DNA of 64,000 nt from Dactylorhiza incarnata (taxonomy: Eukaryota > Streptophyta > Magnoliopsida > Asparagales > Orchidaceae). Made by a program: the position numbers and the translations under genes. The DNA lies in the NCBI GenBank assembly GCA_033032865.1, contig JAWHQI010000262.1:1426001-1490000 (forward strand). The letters are read 5' to 3'. Position 1 is the first letter of the stretch; each line of letters opens with the position of its first letter. Under the pieces are notes generated by a model. That model ran no database searches and was not told the origin of the DNA. It worked only from the letters and a program-made list of their open reading frames with translations. This document shows positions 1 to 12,139 of this stretch, one piece after another.

Positions 1-969
1 GAGAAATAGAAGTTCTAAACTAAATTATGAATTATATTTTCCTTGGATCATCTCGGCCGAGTACTAATGAAATTTAGCTACTCATGGAGATGGAGGAATT
101 GAAAGCAATAAAAGAGTACATAATGGAAAAGAGAATAGAATACGAGAAAAGTGAACTAATTTTATTGATTTGCAAAAGAAATTACAACTAGGAATTAAAA
201 GCTACAAACCTGAAATGAAAGTGCAAGCTAAGAAAGAAGATTACAAGCTTAAGAATGATAAAAACAGTGCAAGAAAATAAACTAGAACTCCATAACTTCG
301 TCCCCAAACATCTGGAAAAGCTCCCTTTAAATAGGCAGAATTTTGGTGTTACACGCCCTTGGTCACGCCCGTGACCAAGTGCGTGTAAGGGGCGTGATTT
401 ACTGTGAGCGGAGAAGGCGCCGTCTGGCTTCAATACAGGCATTACGGACGTGTCACGCCCTAGGTCATGCCCGTGACCTGGGGCGTGTAATCTTTAAAAC
501 TCGCTGTTGGCGGGAAGCTTCGGCGGGAAATTGGCGCGGGAAGAGTCACGCCCGTGTACTGGATGTCACGCCTCAAATGTCACGCCCGTGACTTGATGTC
601 AGGCCCATGACCGGGAGGCGTGTAATTTTAATTGACGTGGCAGCTGTCTCTGAATGCTTGTGGCGGGTCGCGACCGTGACATTGGGTCACTCCCGTGACC
701 TGGGGCGTGTACTTGGCGATCTTTTCATGGAGCATCCCCAGAGTGGCTGAAACAGGTCTGGAACACTGCGCAGGTTACACGCCCATGGTCACGCCCGTGA
801 CTTGGGGCGTGTAAATGCATTTTCTGCTCCAAATGTCTAGAAAACCTGAAAATATAAAATGAAATTAACATAGGATTGATTTATACGATATAATTTATTA
901 TAATAACATAATTTCATAATAAATTGTAATTAAACTATACTAAAAGATGAGTAAATAAATTACTCATCA
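1..969 (-). repeat. Partial Ty3/gypsy (Athila-like) LTR, truncated by window edge
   Basis: The minus-strand start of this LTR is TGATGAGT at 969, the same start as the Athila LTRs further right in the window. A minus-strand TATA-like CTATTTAAAG lies at 325-334. Upstream of it in element orientation (350-815) is an array of the palindromic word GTCACGCCCGTGAC (for example 363-375, 580-592 and 789-801) with GGGCGTGTA words. The sequence beyond 969 has no C-rich stretch, so no polypurine tract is present. This is therefore either a 5' LTR whose internal region lies left of the window or a solo LTR. No real gene is seen; short ORFs here lie inside the repeat words. Confidence 0.6.
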
Positions 970-1214
970 GATTTGTTTATTTAAATAAAGGATTTATATG
1001 GTCAAATGAATTTGGAAAATTATGGAACTCAAACAGTAAACTTTTCTGATCACTTTGGACACCTGTTAATTTTCTTGTAATTTTTGAATGAGTATTTTTG
1101 GTACTTTCTTTGTTAATCCTTGATTTTGCTAAATTAATCAACATTTTATTTGGTGATCAAACCCTTTCTGGAAATTTATGAACTTCATATATGGCTGTTA
1201 TTTTGAGGATATAT
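970..1214. other. AT-rich spacer between LTR and CACTA element
   Basis: About 245 bases without a supported ORF. It ends in the trinucleotide TAT (1212-1214), the left target duplication of the CACTA element. It could be old host or older transposon sequence; nothing specific is recognised. Confidence 0.5.
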
Positions 1215-1231
1215 CACTATGACAAAACAGG

Positions 1232-1470
1232 TCTACCGCGGCATTTTTTTTATGCTTTTCGCGGCATTTTTCAAGCGCTGCGGAAGCTTTCGCAGCGCTT
1301 GAAAATACGCCGGAAAAGCACCGTAGTAAAGACCACCGTGAAAACTCAGTAGCATTAGAGGCATTTTTTTAAAAACACCGCCAAAAGTTTGCGGTGTTTT
1401 TAAAAAAAGCGCTGCTAAAGTTTGCGGCATTAAAAATAACGCCGCCAAAGGTTACGTCTTTTTAAAAAAA
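1232..1470. repeat. CACTA left subterminal repeat region
   Basis: Short motifs of the type GCGGCATTTTT and AAAAACACCGC recur in both orientations, including an inverted pair of CAAGCGCTGCG words around 1274-1302. Subterminal arrays of short repeats are the known transposase-binding regions of CACTA elements. The same GCGGC-plus-T-run word occurs at the right end (12140-12295). The minus-strand ORF across this stretch follows from the repeats and is not treated as a gene. Confidence 0.65.
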
Positions 1471-1618
1471 TATAATCCATCCAGGAATGATCCAATGCTA
1501 AACAAATTTTCAGCAGTTTATAAACTCAAACTTTTCAGTGCTATGATGAACAACACAACTTCATAGATTATCCTCATTTGCATATCAATGTATCAATGAT
1601 TATTTGTTCTAAATACAT

Positions 1619-1843
1619 CTATAAACGTGTAGCAATCTCACTATCAACAATTAATAAACGATCAGTAGTTTCCCAGCGGGGCATGTGTGCACATGCATTT
1701 TGAAACCAATGGGGATGCAGTACTTCGACCTGTACCCTATTCACAGTCTCTTTTAGGAGACTATACTCGTCTTGAGGGGGATATAACCAAGTCATCACTA
1801 TATGGCAAAAGAAACTTAGAATATCATCAAAGTTGATAAACAA
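1619..1843 (-). pseudogene. Exon-like ORF of unknown origin inside the CACTA element
   Basis: A minus-strand ORF of 74 codons. Just inside its upstream part is an intron-acceptor-like run TTTCTTTTGCCATATAG (about 1797-1813). From there about 55 codons run to a stop at 1619. The residues are unusually complex for non-coding AT-rich DNA (Trp, Cys, His, Pro and charged residues, for example HPHWFQNACAHMPRWE). I do not recognise the family. Position inside a CACTA element next to a second captured gene piece suggests a captured terminal exon of a host gene, but transposase remnant or chance cannot be excluded. Confidence 0.35.
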
Positions 1844-1861
1844 TATCAGTAATCAAGAATA

Positions 1862-2218
1862 TGTTGGTATTTCCATGGTGATCTGGAAGTGGTCAAATAT
1901 CTAGTCTCACTGCCAACGCGATATGAGCCTATGGGGTCTCACAAAAGAGTGCTTGGAGAAATTGGAGTAAGAATACTGTTGACAAGGGATCAGATTAAAG
2001 GGATCGGATTAAAGCAGGCGTTCGTCGAACGGCTAATGTAGCGCGTTCGTCGAACGACGCTCGTCGAACAAGTTCGTCGAATGGCTAGCGTAGCGCGTTC
2101 ATCGAACGGATCATCGTTCGGCTAAGTGTTGAATGATATCATCTTGACTGTCTCGACAATATTTTGATCTTGTCGACGATATATGTATATCCTCTTGACG
2201 ATATATATGTCTTCTCGA

Positions 2219-2255
<37 letters not shown>

Positions 2256-3031
2256 TTCTCGACGATATTTATATGTCTTCTCGACGATATATGTCATCTC
2301 CTCGATGATATATATATCTTCTTATCGTCATCTATAGCACGTTCGTTGATGTAGCACGTTTGTCGAACGACGTTCATCGAACGGTTCATCGAACGGCTAG
2401 CGTAGCACGTTCGTTGAACGGTTCGTCGAACGGCCAGCGCGTTCGTCGAACGCTGGCCAGTTTGTCGAACGTAGTGTTTGACCTTTTATCTTCGCCCAAC
2501 GCTTCTCTTGATTGCAAAAGGTATAAAAGAATACGATTCTTTTAATCTAATGGACCCGATCTAATTTTGGCAGTCAATTTTATCAGAGAGAGCGGCGAAA
2601 GAGTTTCGCAAGGGTTCTCACCGAAGTGTTCCGACCGGTCGATTCCGCCGCCGTCGCCTCTCCCAATCATCGGACCTAGCAGTCTGTGGGAGACGTAGAG
2701 AGCAGTTCTTCTCCGACCTAGATCTTGTGCGACAAGAGGCTAGGGTTCTCCATCACTCGTGTGGATTTCCCATAGAGGCGCAGATCTATTTCAGCGCTTG
2801 GAACTCAAGTTTTGTTCTCTGGATCTGCCATTGGAGCATCTCGATAGAGTATAGACATAACCCCCTTCAGGTATAATTTCTAGACTATGATGTGGATGTT
2901 GTTTAATTTCTTGAATCTATGAAATCGCAAGTTCCTGTTAACAGTTTAGGGTTGTTCTAGTTATTTATTCTGCCGCGCATATGTGATATGCTGTAATATC
3001 ATTTCCGAAATGGTATTAAGAAAATTCAATA
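1862..3031 (+). repeat. Copia-1 5' LTR
   Basis: 1170 bp, TGTTGG start, aligned to the 3' LTR at both ends. U3 holds many copies of the palindromic word CGTTCGTCGAACG (2033-2115 and 2337-2475) and a block of TCTCGACGATATAT words (2155-2330) that includes a TA microsatellite at about 2220-2252. The TATA box GTATAAAAG is at 2521-2529, directly downstream of the palindrome array. R-U5 follows to 3031. Confidence 0.88.
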
Positions 3032-4012
3032 GTAGTATCAGAGCGAGGTTCGCGATCTAATGCATGTAAATCAGAAATTTAGAAGTATTCTAAATATATG
3101 GATTTCTTACTGGGTGTTTGGATTTCGAAGAAATGTTCTAGATTGGAACACTCCTAGGAATGCATGTGATTGTGTTGCGATTACATTGTTTCATAAATTG
3201 TTTCTCCTTTGTAGTAATCGTCCCTCTAATTGGTTTGTGAAACCAAATGTCATAGATTTTGAATCTGACATTGAGAGATGAGCTTGTCTACTACATAAGT
3301 GGAGTTGTTTTGCCTGTGTCAAATGCATGTAAATTTGGAGATTTAGAAATGTTCTAAATGCTCAGATTTAGCCCTTTTCTATCAAGCGTTGATAATTCTA
3401 TTTTGTGCACTTCTGGGATGTATTTGGTTGTGAATGTTGTATTTTATTAAAGTGCACATTTATTAATTGTTAATCAATTTTATAAATGAAATCCCTTATC
3501 CAATATTAAGTATACGGATGCCTTCCGATGGATGACACTCTTCCTGGCTCGATCGATGAAGTGTGGGCTTGCCAAAGTAAGGTGCATTAATTTATCTTGG
3601 TAAGGGTGCGAGCGGATAATTGTGATATCCCACTGTCGACATCGGGTCCAATTTAACTGGGTGACCTCAAAAGTTGAGTGCCCAGAGGCATTGGGTTGGC
3701 ATGCACCATATGATGGATGCGAATAAAGAGTTATTCACCAACCATACAAGAGTTGCATAGTGGTGCAATTGGCAAGTGCTGCCTACCTAAATAACCGCAT
3801 TATGAGAGGAATGCCAAAGCGGACTCGTTGTGTTGGTGAAATATGGATCTTGTCCACTATGAGAGTAGCTCGCATAAACTCTCCGAATTGATATTAAGGG
3901 TTATCAATTTGAGTAAAATAATGGGAGTATTTAATAAAAGACCTTATTAAAATAAAAATGAATTTTGAAATATAGTACTAAAATAAACTTTGCATTATTT
4001 TGTAGAATTTTC
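3032..4012 (+). other. Copia-1 primer site and long leader
   Basis: This begins with a decayed tRNA-Met primer site (3033-3044). It continues as a leader of nearly 1 kb with no supported gene; a 73-codon ORF at 3060-3281 also exists in Copia-2 (41278) with changes and looks incidental. The leader is conserved in Copia-2, so it is part of the family. Confidence 0.7.
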
Positions 4013-7000
4013 ATGGCAAATACTTCACACTCCACGTTGTCCCTGAGAGCCATCCTTGAGAAGGACAAGCTCAATAGGACTTATTTCCTAGACTGGTTCA
4101 GGAACCTGAGAATTGTCCTCAGGCAAGAGCGTAAGCTCTATGTCCTTGAAGAAGATCCCCCCGGGGAGCCAGCATCTACTGCACCTCGTGCAGATAAAGA
4201 TGCTTATAAGAAGTATGGCGATGACTCCTTGGATGTTGAATGTCTCATGCTCGCGACCATGAACTCCGAGCTTCAGAAGCAACATGAGAACATGAGCTGT
4301 TACGAGATGGTGGAGCATCTAAAGAAAATGTTTCAAGGGCAAGCTCGCCAAGAGAGGTTTGACATATCCAGGGCATTATTTCACTGTAAAATGGGACCTC
4401 AGGAACCGGTAGGAACTCACGTACTCAAGATGATTGGGTATATAGAGAACCTTGAAAGACTGGGGTTTCAGTTGGGACAAGAGTTGGCCACTGCCCTGAT
4501 CCTGCAATCGTTGCCAGAAAGTTATGAGCAGTTTGTCTTAAATTACAATATGAATGAAAATGACAAAGCGCTTCCCGAGCTCCTAGGCATGTTAAGAACT
4601 GCCGAAATCAATATGAAGAAGGTCAAGCCTGCTAGCCCCACATTGATGGTGCATAAAAGCAAGGGCAAGACTAAGGGACTCAAGAAGACTAAGGTGGGAC
4701 CTAAGTCATATCTTGATCCCAAGTCTTAAGCACTGAAGAACAAGGGCTTGGCCAAGGAAGAGAAGTGCCACCATTGTGGTAAGGCAGGGCTTGGGAGGAG
4801 GAACTGTCCCCTCTATCTTGAAGATCTACAAAAGAAGAAGGGAAATGTGACTTCCACTTCAGGTATATTTGTTATAGAAATAAACCTTTCTGCTCCTTCA
4901 TCTTGTGTATTGGATACCGGATGTGGTTCTCACATTTGTACGAATGTGCAGGAACTGACAAGGAGAAGAATGCTGAGTAAAGGAGAGGTAGACCTGCGTG
5001 TTGGAAATGGATCAAGAGTTATTGTCGTTGCCTTTGATGTTTATCGTCTTTCTTTGCCCACTGGGCTTGTAATCGAATTAGATAACTGCTATTTTGTTCC
5101 ATTCATAACTCGAAACATTATATCTGTGTCATGTTTAGACATGAGAGGATTTTCTTTCATTATTAAGAACAATAGTTGTTCTATATTTATGAATGATGTT
5201 TGTTATGGTGTAGCTCAACTGTTTAATGGTCTATATGTTTTGAACTAAGACCATCCGATCTATAACATAGAAAATACTAAAAGACTAAAAACAAATGACT
5301 CGAATCCTACATATCTCTGGCATTGTCGTTTTGGCCATATAAATGAGAAACGCATATTTAAGCTCCATAAAGATGGATTATTGGACTCATTTGATTAAGA
5401 ATAATTTGAGAGATGCGAGTCTTGCTTATTAGGCAAAATGACTAAAGTCCCTTTCACTGGTCATACTGAGAGGGCTGATGATCTTTTGGGTGTAATACAT
5501 AGTGATGTATGCAGACCCATGAGTTCTATGGCTAGAGGTGGATACTACTACTTCGTTACATTTATAGATGATTTCAGTAGATACGGATACGTGTTTCTTG
5601 TGAAGAACAAATCTGAAACCTTTGAAAAGTTCAAAGAGTTTAAAAATGAAGTAGAGAACCAACTGGGAAAAAGGATAAAAGCACTCCGATCTGATCGTGG
5701 TGGCGAATATATAAGTCATGAGTTTCGTGATCATCTGAGAGAGTGTGGTATTATATCACAGCTCACTCCGCCCGGAACACCACAACATAATGGTGTGTTT
5801 GAGAAGAGAAATCATACTTTGTTAGACATGGTACAGTCGATGATGAGTCATGCAGATTTGCCCGTTTCCTTTTGGGGATTTGCTTTAGAGACTACTGCTT
5901 TCACATTAAATCATGCTCCAATGAAAACGGTTCTAAATACACCATATGAGATATGGACTGGGATGCGTACTAGTATGTCTTTTATTAAGATTTGGGGCTG
6001 TGAGGCATACGTGCAACATCAAATGCCTGACAAGCTGGAACCCATGTCGGATAAGTGTAATCTTTTGGGATATCCTAGGGAAACCAAAGGGTATTACTTC
6101 TACCTGCCGTCCGAGGGCAAAGTGTTTGTCGCAAGTACTGGTGTCTTTTTGGAGAAAGAGTTCTTATCCAGAAAGACTGCAAAGGTGGAACTTGAAGAAG
6201 TTCAAGAACAACAAACAATAGCTGAACCAATTTTAGAACCTGAGCAAGGACTACAAGTTGTTATAGCTAGAGAGCCTGCTCAAGAAACATAAGTCCAGCG
6301 TAGATTTGATAGACGAAGATTTGAGCCTGAGAGATATGGATTTCTCGTGTCTCAAATAGGTAACGTGTTGCTTATGGATCATGATGATGAGCCTGCAACT
6401 TATCAAGAGGCTATGTGTGGACCTGACTCCGAGAAGTGGCTTGAGGACATGAAATCTGAAATGGACTCCATGTGTGTAATTGGACCTTGGTGGAACCACC
6501 TGAAGGGCTACGACCCATAGGGTGCAAGTGGGTCTTCAAGAAGAAGACGGACATGGATGGGAATGTACAGACATTTAAAGGTCGGCTGGAGGCTAAAGGT
6601 TTCAGGCAAATTCATGGTGTTGACTATGATGAGACCTTTTCCCCTGTAGCCATGGTCAAGTCCATCAGAATTCTACTTGCTATTGCTGCATATTAGGACT
6701 ACGTGATCTGGCAAATGGATGTCAAAACAGCTTTCCTTAATGGAAACCTCCTTGAGGAAGTGTACATGACATAACTCGAGGGTTTTGAATCTCCAAATGA
6801 AGCCACTAAAATATGTAAGTTGAATCGATCCATTTATGGATTGAAACAAGCTTCTCGATGTTGTAACCTTCGTTTTGATGAGAAAATCAAAGAGTTTGGT
6901 TTTATCAAGAATGAGGATGAACCTTGTATTTACAAGAGGATTAGTGGGAGCATTGTCGTTTTCCTGATTTTGTATGTGGATGACATACTATTAATAAGAA

Positions 7001-7902
7001 ATGACATTCTGACCCTGCAAGCTGTTAAGAATAAGCTAGGGGACTGCTTTTCAATGAAGGACTTGGTTAAAGCAACTTATATACTTGGTATTAAGATCTA
7101 TAGAGATAGATCGAAGAAGTTGCTAGGTTTGACCCAGAGTACATACAATGAGAATGTGTTGAAACGGTTCAACATGCTTGAGTCCAAGAAAGGATTCTTA
7201 CCCATGTCACATGGTGTGAGTCTCTCTAAGGACCAGTCTCCAAAATCTTTGGAAGATAAGGATCACATGAAGTTGATTTCATATGCTTCGACAATTGGAT
7301 CAATCATGTATGCAATGTTATGTACTCGACCTGATGTCTCTTATGATTTGAGCATGACTAGCAGATATCAGTCTGATCTTGGTGAGAGTTACTGGATTGC
7401 AGTCAAGAATATCCTATAGTACTTGAAAAGGACTAAATATGTATTCTTGGTGTATGGTGGAGAGGAAGAGCTCGTCGTAAAGGGTTACACAGATGTTAGC
7501 TTCCAGACTGATTGAGATGACTCAAAGTCCCAATCAGGTTTTGTGTTTTGCCTTAATGGAGGAGCTGTAAGCTGGAAGAGTTCCAAGAAAGAGACATTTG
7601 CTGATTCTACAATTGAGGCAGAGTATATGGCTACAACAAATGCGGCGAAGGAGGTTGTATGGATTAGTAAATTCATCGGCGAGCTAGATGTAGTTCCTAG
7701 CATTGTTGATCCCGTAGTTCTCTACTGTGACAACAACGGTGCTATTGCACAAGCTAAGGAACCTAGATCTCATCAGTGCTCCAAGCACATACTTCGGCAG
7801 TTCCATCTTATTCGAGAGATTGTCGATCGAGGAGATGTGAGCATATGCAGAGTACCGACTGAAGAAAATATCGCGGATCCACTGACGAAGACTATTGCAT
7901 AG
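4013..7902 (+). pseudogene. gag-pol: Copia-1 gag-pol polyprotein, broken
   Basis: The start is taken at the ATG at 4013 (Met-Ala-Asn-Thr-Ser), which corresponds to the Copia-2 start, rather than the upstream in-frame ATG at 3965. Gag (UBN2-type) runs to a stop at 4727. The zinc knuckle at about 4770-4810 has lost its histidine (CHHCGKAG then Leu; Copia-2 has His). Protease has VLDTGCGSH near 4910. Integrase (about 5400-6000) keeps the second Asp in SDRGGEY and the Glu in the QHNGVFEKRN segment. Reverse transcriptase has YVDDILL (about 6975). RNase H has [11 protein letters not shown] and YCDNNGAIA. Stops occur near 4727, 5248, 5397, 6290, 6519, 6694, 6772, 7418 and 7513. The family makes the Gag shell and replication enzymes; this copy cannot make an intact polyprotein. 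Confidence 0.88.
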
Positions 7903-8921
7903 AGAAAGCATGATGGTCATACTAGATCAATGAGTATTAGATACCTGAATGATCGTCTCTAGTGGGAGTCTTGTGGATTGTATTTGTCGGTTGTTGATTA
8001 TTTATGTGATGAATAGAGTACTTTATATTTCATTTTTCATTTATGGCAAGTTTTTTTATTATGTTATAAGTTTCAACTGATAGATTAATTAGCATAATAA
8101 ATGCCCTTAGAATGTTTGCTTCCATAGGAATTCAAGTATGAGACTTGAATGTGAGGGCTTATGTTTATAAGAAGCTTCATTCTTAAATGGTCCCTAGTCG
8201 TTGTATCATCTTAGAAGTTCAGGGCGATGATGATACATAAAGACTAGCATGTGCGTTGATTGATGACCGGTTCTCATAGGTCATGATATTGTGATATCAA
8301 GTCATCACATGGGTACTTGTTAGTGAACAAGTTGTACTGGACAGACCCACCATGAGACTACTTTGTGGATTGTTATATGAACATGTCACAAGTAGGTCTC
8401 AACTGACAATGGGGTTTGTGGTTCTTCGACCTGAAGTCACAGCATTCATCAGGTGAGGAATAGCGTACTTTCATGCCATCTAAAGTCTTCCTTGAGAAAG
8501 GTTGACGATAAGAGTGGTTATTGGGTATGTTAAGATTCATTTGGGTGTTTTGGTGTGGGCAGATTTGGGATTTGTCCTCCTATGAGACAGGAGTTACATC
8601 CATGGGCCCCTTGATGGAATGAGACTGAGAAATGCATGGCCATGCTTGGTTGAGTCAATACGTGATATTGAGCTCACCATTTTCAGACAGTCTATTCTAG
8701 ATCAAGGAATTAGGATTGAACAATTACGAGTGTGACACAGTCCATGCCTCTAGTTCTATCCAGATGTAAGGGACAAAGGGACATGACAACACTGATACAT
8801 TGGTCAAGACAGGCTTGTTGAGTTATGAACTCTTATTGCTTGGGTAGCAATGATGCATTGCTAGATGCCGCTCATTGTTTATGAGACTTTTATTTGATAC
8901 GTTCAAGATCAAGTGGGAGAC
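7903..8921 (+). other. Copia-1 3' untranslated region with polypurine tract
   Basis: About 1 kb between the end of RNase H and the 3' LTR without a gene. It is closely matched by 46119-47027 of Copia-2. It ends in the polypurine tract AAGTGGGAGA at 8911-8920. Confidence 0.75.
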
Positions 8922-10067
8922 TGTTGGTATTTCCATGGTGACCTGGAAGTGGTCAAATATCTAGTCTCACTTCCAACGCGATATGAGCCTATGGGGTCGC
9001 ACAAAAGAGTGCTTGGAGAAATTGGAGGAAGAATATTGTTGACAAGGGATCGGATTAAAGTAGGCGTTCGTCAAATGGTTAATGTAGCGCGTTCGTCGGA
9101 CGACGCTCGTCGAACAAGTTCGTCTAATGGCTAGCGTAGCGCGTTCGTCGAACGGATCGTCGATCGGCTAAGTGTTGAATGATATCATCTTGAATGTCTC
9201 GACAATATTTTGGTCTTCTCGACGATATATGTATATCCTCTCGACGATATATATATGTCTTCTCGACGATATTTATATGTCTTCTCGACGATATATGTCA
9301 TCTTCTCGACGATATATATATCTTCTTATTGGCTGGTATAGCACGTTCGTCGAATGGCTAATGTAGCGCGTTCGTCGAACGACATTCGTCGAACGGTTTA
9401 TCGAACGGCGTTCGTCAAACTGCTCATCGAACGGCTAGCGTAGCACGTTCGTTGAATGGTTTGTCGAACGGCCAGCGCGTTCGTTGAACGCTGGCCAGTT
9501 CGTCAAACATAGTGTTCGACCTTTTATCCTCGCCCGACACTTCTCTTGATTGCAAAAGGTATAAAAGAATACGATTCTTTTAACCTAATGGACCCGATCT
9601 AATTTTGTCAGTCAGTTTTATCAGAGAGAGCGAAGGAAGAGTTCCGCAAGGGTTCTCACCGAAGTGTTCCGACAGTCGATTCCGCCGTCGCTGCCTCTCC
9701 CTGTCGTCGGACCTAGCAGTCCGTGGGAGACATATAGAGCAGTTCTTCTCCGACCTAGATCTTGTGCGACAAGAGGCTAGGGTTCTCCATCACTCATGTG
9801 GATTTCCCGTAGAGGCGCAGATCTATTTTAGCGCTTGGAACTCAAGTTTTGTTCTCTGGATCTGCCATTGGAGCATCTCGGTTGAGTATAGACTTAACCC
9901 CCTTCATGTATAATTTCTGCACTGTGATATGGATGTTGTTTAATTTCTTGAATCTATTAAATCGCAAGTTCCTGTTAACTGTTTAGGGTGTTCTAGTTAT
10001 TTATTCCGTTGCGCATATGTGATATGCTGTATTATCATTTCCGAAATGGTATTAAGAAAACCAAACA
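8922..10067 (+). repeat. Copia-1 3' LTR
   Basis: 1146 bp, begins TGTTGGTATTTCC and ends CCAAACA. It carries the same CGTTCGTCGAACG-type palindromes (about 9085-9510) and TATA box GTATAAAAG (9559-9567) as the 5' LTR. The long TA microsatellite of the 5' copy is absent here, which points to repeat-length change after insertion. Confidence 0.88.
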
Positions 10068-10072
10068 GAATA

Positions 10073-11733
10073 TTGTATCAACAAAATAAAGAGAATTAAA
10101 CGACCCACGTCCACTTTGATGTGGAAGATGAAAATGATAGCATGTTAAGAAATTACCATGGTGGAAGTGCTGGAAAGCTTTATTTGCTAAGCATGAAGTT
10201 CAATATCAACACAACACGCATTACAGTCTGCAACTGTGAGTGATTTCTGCAAAAGAGATCATATTAGACCTTGAATTGAAATAAACCACAAATTCTTTTT
10301 GCTACTCACCATACATTTCTTCTTCTTAATAAACTTTGCATTTTGGAAAACTATTTGACTACAACTTTGTAATAGCCTTTGCATTCTATAGGGCCAAACA
10401 CTATAGCAAATGATGCATTTTGAATACTATTTGTTTTTTTAATTTTGATTATTGGTCCGCCTGCTAACAAAAAATATACATCAGGATCCAATGACACTTT
10501 TTTTCAATTTTTGTTAATTTGGTAGAACAATGATAAGACAATTTCACCATAAATCTTCATCTAACTGAATGTGTGTCTGAGCCTATTAACTTTGGTCATG
10601 GAAAGGTGACTTTATGTTTTAAACATGATTGATACCGCAAGCAAGTTGAATGCTATTTAGTGGTTGTGGTTGTGTAAGGATGCAAGGTAATGTTTGTGGT
10701 TGTGTAAGGATGCCGAACTCATGGCTCATATCAATTTTGGCTATTTCTAAAATAAAATTTCATACATTAATGGGAACCCAGCAAAGTTCCTACTTTTACT
10801 TCCAGGTGGCTCTTGACATATCCTATACAAAGCCCCCTCACATTCATCATCTGAAGTACCAAGAATAATTGTTTCAATTATCAAAATCAGCTTGAACAAA
10901 AATAAAGTCAAACATGCAAGCTCCACTCATAAATGAATAGACTAAATCAGCTTATTCTAAAATCCATGGGTAGAGAAATCCGTGCATGGTATCACAAATC
11001 TCAAATAAACTCTAGCAACTTCCATAAATATAGAATAATATTTCTCCTCATCTATGGAGATCAATGACATGGAGATGGTGGCGTATGCTAACTATTATAA
11101 TTTTATCTACAAACCAATGGAAATAAAAGACACACAGTGAATATATTATTGTTAAAAGTTAGAGAGGATTATTTTGTATATTCCTATATGAACTTCATTT
11201 CTCCTCATCTATGGAGAGCAATGACATGAAGATGGTGGTGCGTGCTAACCAATACAATACCCGTCTAGTAAATGCCCTGAAGGACTATAATTATCGGTAA
11301 TAAGAAATTGGATCAAAAACTGAATGATTTAAACAAATTTCCAAACACAGTTTATGGCTAAAGTAATCCAAGTAGTAAATGACAATCACAGAACATTTAT
11401 AGCAGACATAGTGATTGATGAATTTTCAAACATGTTAGGAGGTGTGGAGTTGCAGTAGCCAACTGAGAAAAGCCATTGAGTAATCATCTTCCATTGACCA
11501 AAGAAAAGAACCCCAAATCATCCAAGATCTCCTTCCTCCCCTTCTCTTTCCGGAAAATACGGCTGCAACAACAATCCCCACCAAATTAAACACCACCCAA
11601 TCTTATTCCATAACTCATAAAATGTTTAAAGCTGCAGATTCGTGACTGCCAACCAGTACTAGATGGTGTGTCTCTGCCATTAATCCATTTATCACGAATG
11701 AGTTAATTAATTTAAAAACTAATTAATAATTAC
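10073..11733. other. CACTA internal region, non-coding, with local duplications
   Basis: AT-rich sequence without a convincing ORF. Two local duplications are visible. The words TGTGGTTGTGTAAGGATGC repeat at about 10662-10681 and 10694-10713. A stretch of about 55 bases beginning ATTTCTCCTCATCTATGGAG occurs at about 11040 and again at about 11197. If the BODYGUARD fragment was captured with introns, part of this could be captured intron sequence; I see no further exon. Confidence 0.5.
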
Positions 11734-12011
11734 CTGTGCGAGAAGTGTGAGGGAAAGGACAGAATCTGGGTGGCAGCGGCAAGGGCAAGAGCTAGGACGG
11801 AGCAGAGCGAGTGGGCAACAATGTGGAAGCACCGCACGCCGTGCTGACGTATGGAGCGCTCGATCATTTCCAAATGTTCTTATATCGTGTAAAGAGATTC
11901 CTCCGGCTTCGGGCACCGGCCGAAACCAAGCAAATCAACGGCAAGAAACCGATACCTCGACCTTGCTGCCTTAGAAAGCTCTCCAAACACGGTTTCTTGA
12001 GGCACACCACC
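11734..12011 (-). pseudogene. Captured fragment of a BODYGUARD-like alpha/beta-hydrolase gene
   Basis: Minus-strand translation gives the block RYRFLAVDLLGFG, then CPKPEESLYTI, then EHLEMIERSI, then CFHIVAHSL, then ALALAA, and after a one-base frameshift (about 11772-11777) HPDSVLSLTLLA. This order and spacing match the central part of the plant BODYGUARD family of alpha/beta-hydrolases, extracellular proteins needed for cuticle formation. The nucleophile motif is AHSLC where the family has AHSLG. An in-frame TAA sits at 11880-11882. The exon seems to end at a splice-donor-like CAG/GTAATT at 11733/11734. It lies inside the right end of the CACTA element. Recognition is from memory of the family; the break points are inferred. 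Confidence 0.72.
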
Positions 12012-12139
12012 ACCGACCTCCGGCAAGCAGGACACCATCTTCAGTTTTCTTGCGGCAGAAGGCTTTCAACGGGGTACTTGCGGGAGACGGCTGGGAAGGA
12101 GGAACGCGTTAATGGGAATAAAACCCTAGGGGCGGTAAC

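Larger units (their letters stand above)
1862..10067 (+). mobile_element. Copia-1: full-length degenerate Ty1/copia retrotransposon
   Basis: A complete element flanked by the 5-bp duplication GAATA (1857-1861 and 10068-10072). LTRs begin TGTTGGT and end near CCAAACA. The primer site after the 5' LTR (3033-3044) matches initiator tRNA-Met with one change (TAGTATCAGAGC). A polypurine tract AAGTGGGAGA (8911-8920) precedes the 3' LTR. The polyprotein has gag, protease, integrase, reverse transcriptase and RNase H in copia order, but with many stops. It is the same family as Copia-2. Its lineage within copia (Tork/TAR/Angela side) is not settled here. It is inserted in the CACTA element. Confidence 0.93.

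Noticed and set aside
10650..10868. 72-codon ORF in the CACTA interior
   Set aside because: Built on a local duplication of TGTGGTTGTGTAAGGATGC with no family resemblance.
11734..12011. A functional alpha/beta-hydrolase gene
   Set aside because: In-frame stop, one-base frameshift, altered AHSLG motif and only a fragment of the protein; captured remnant.
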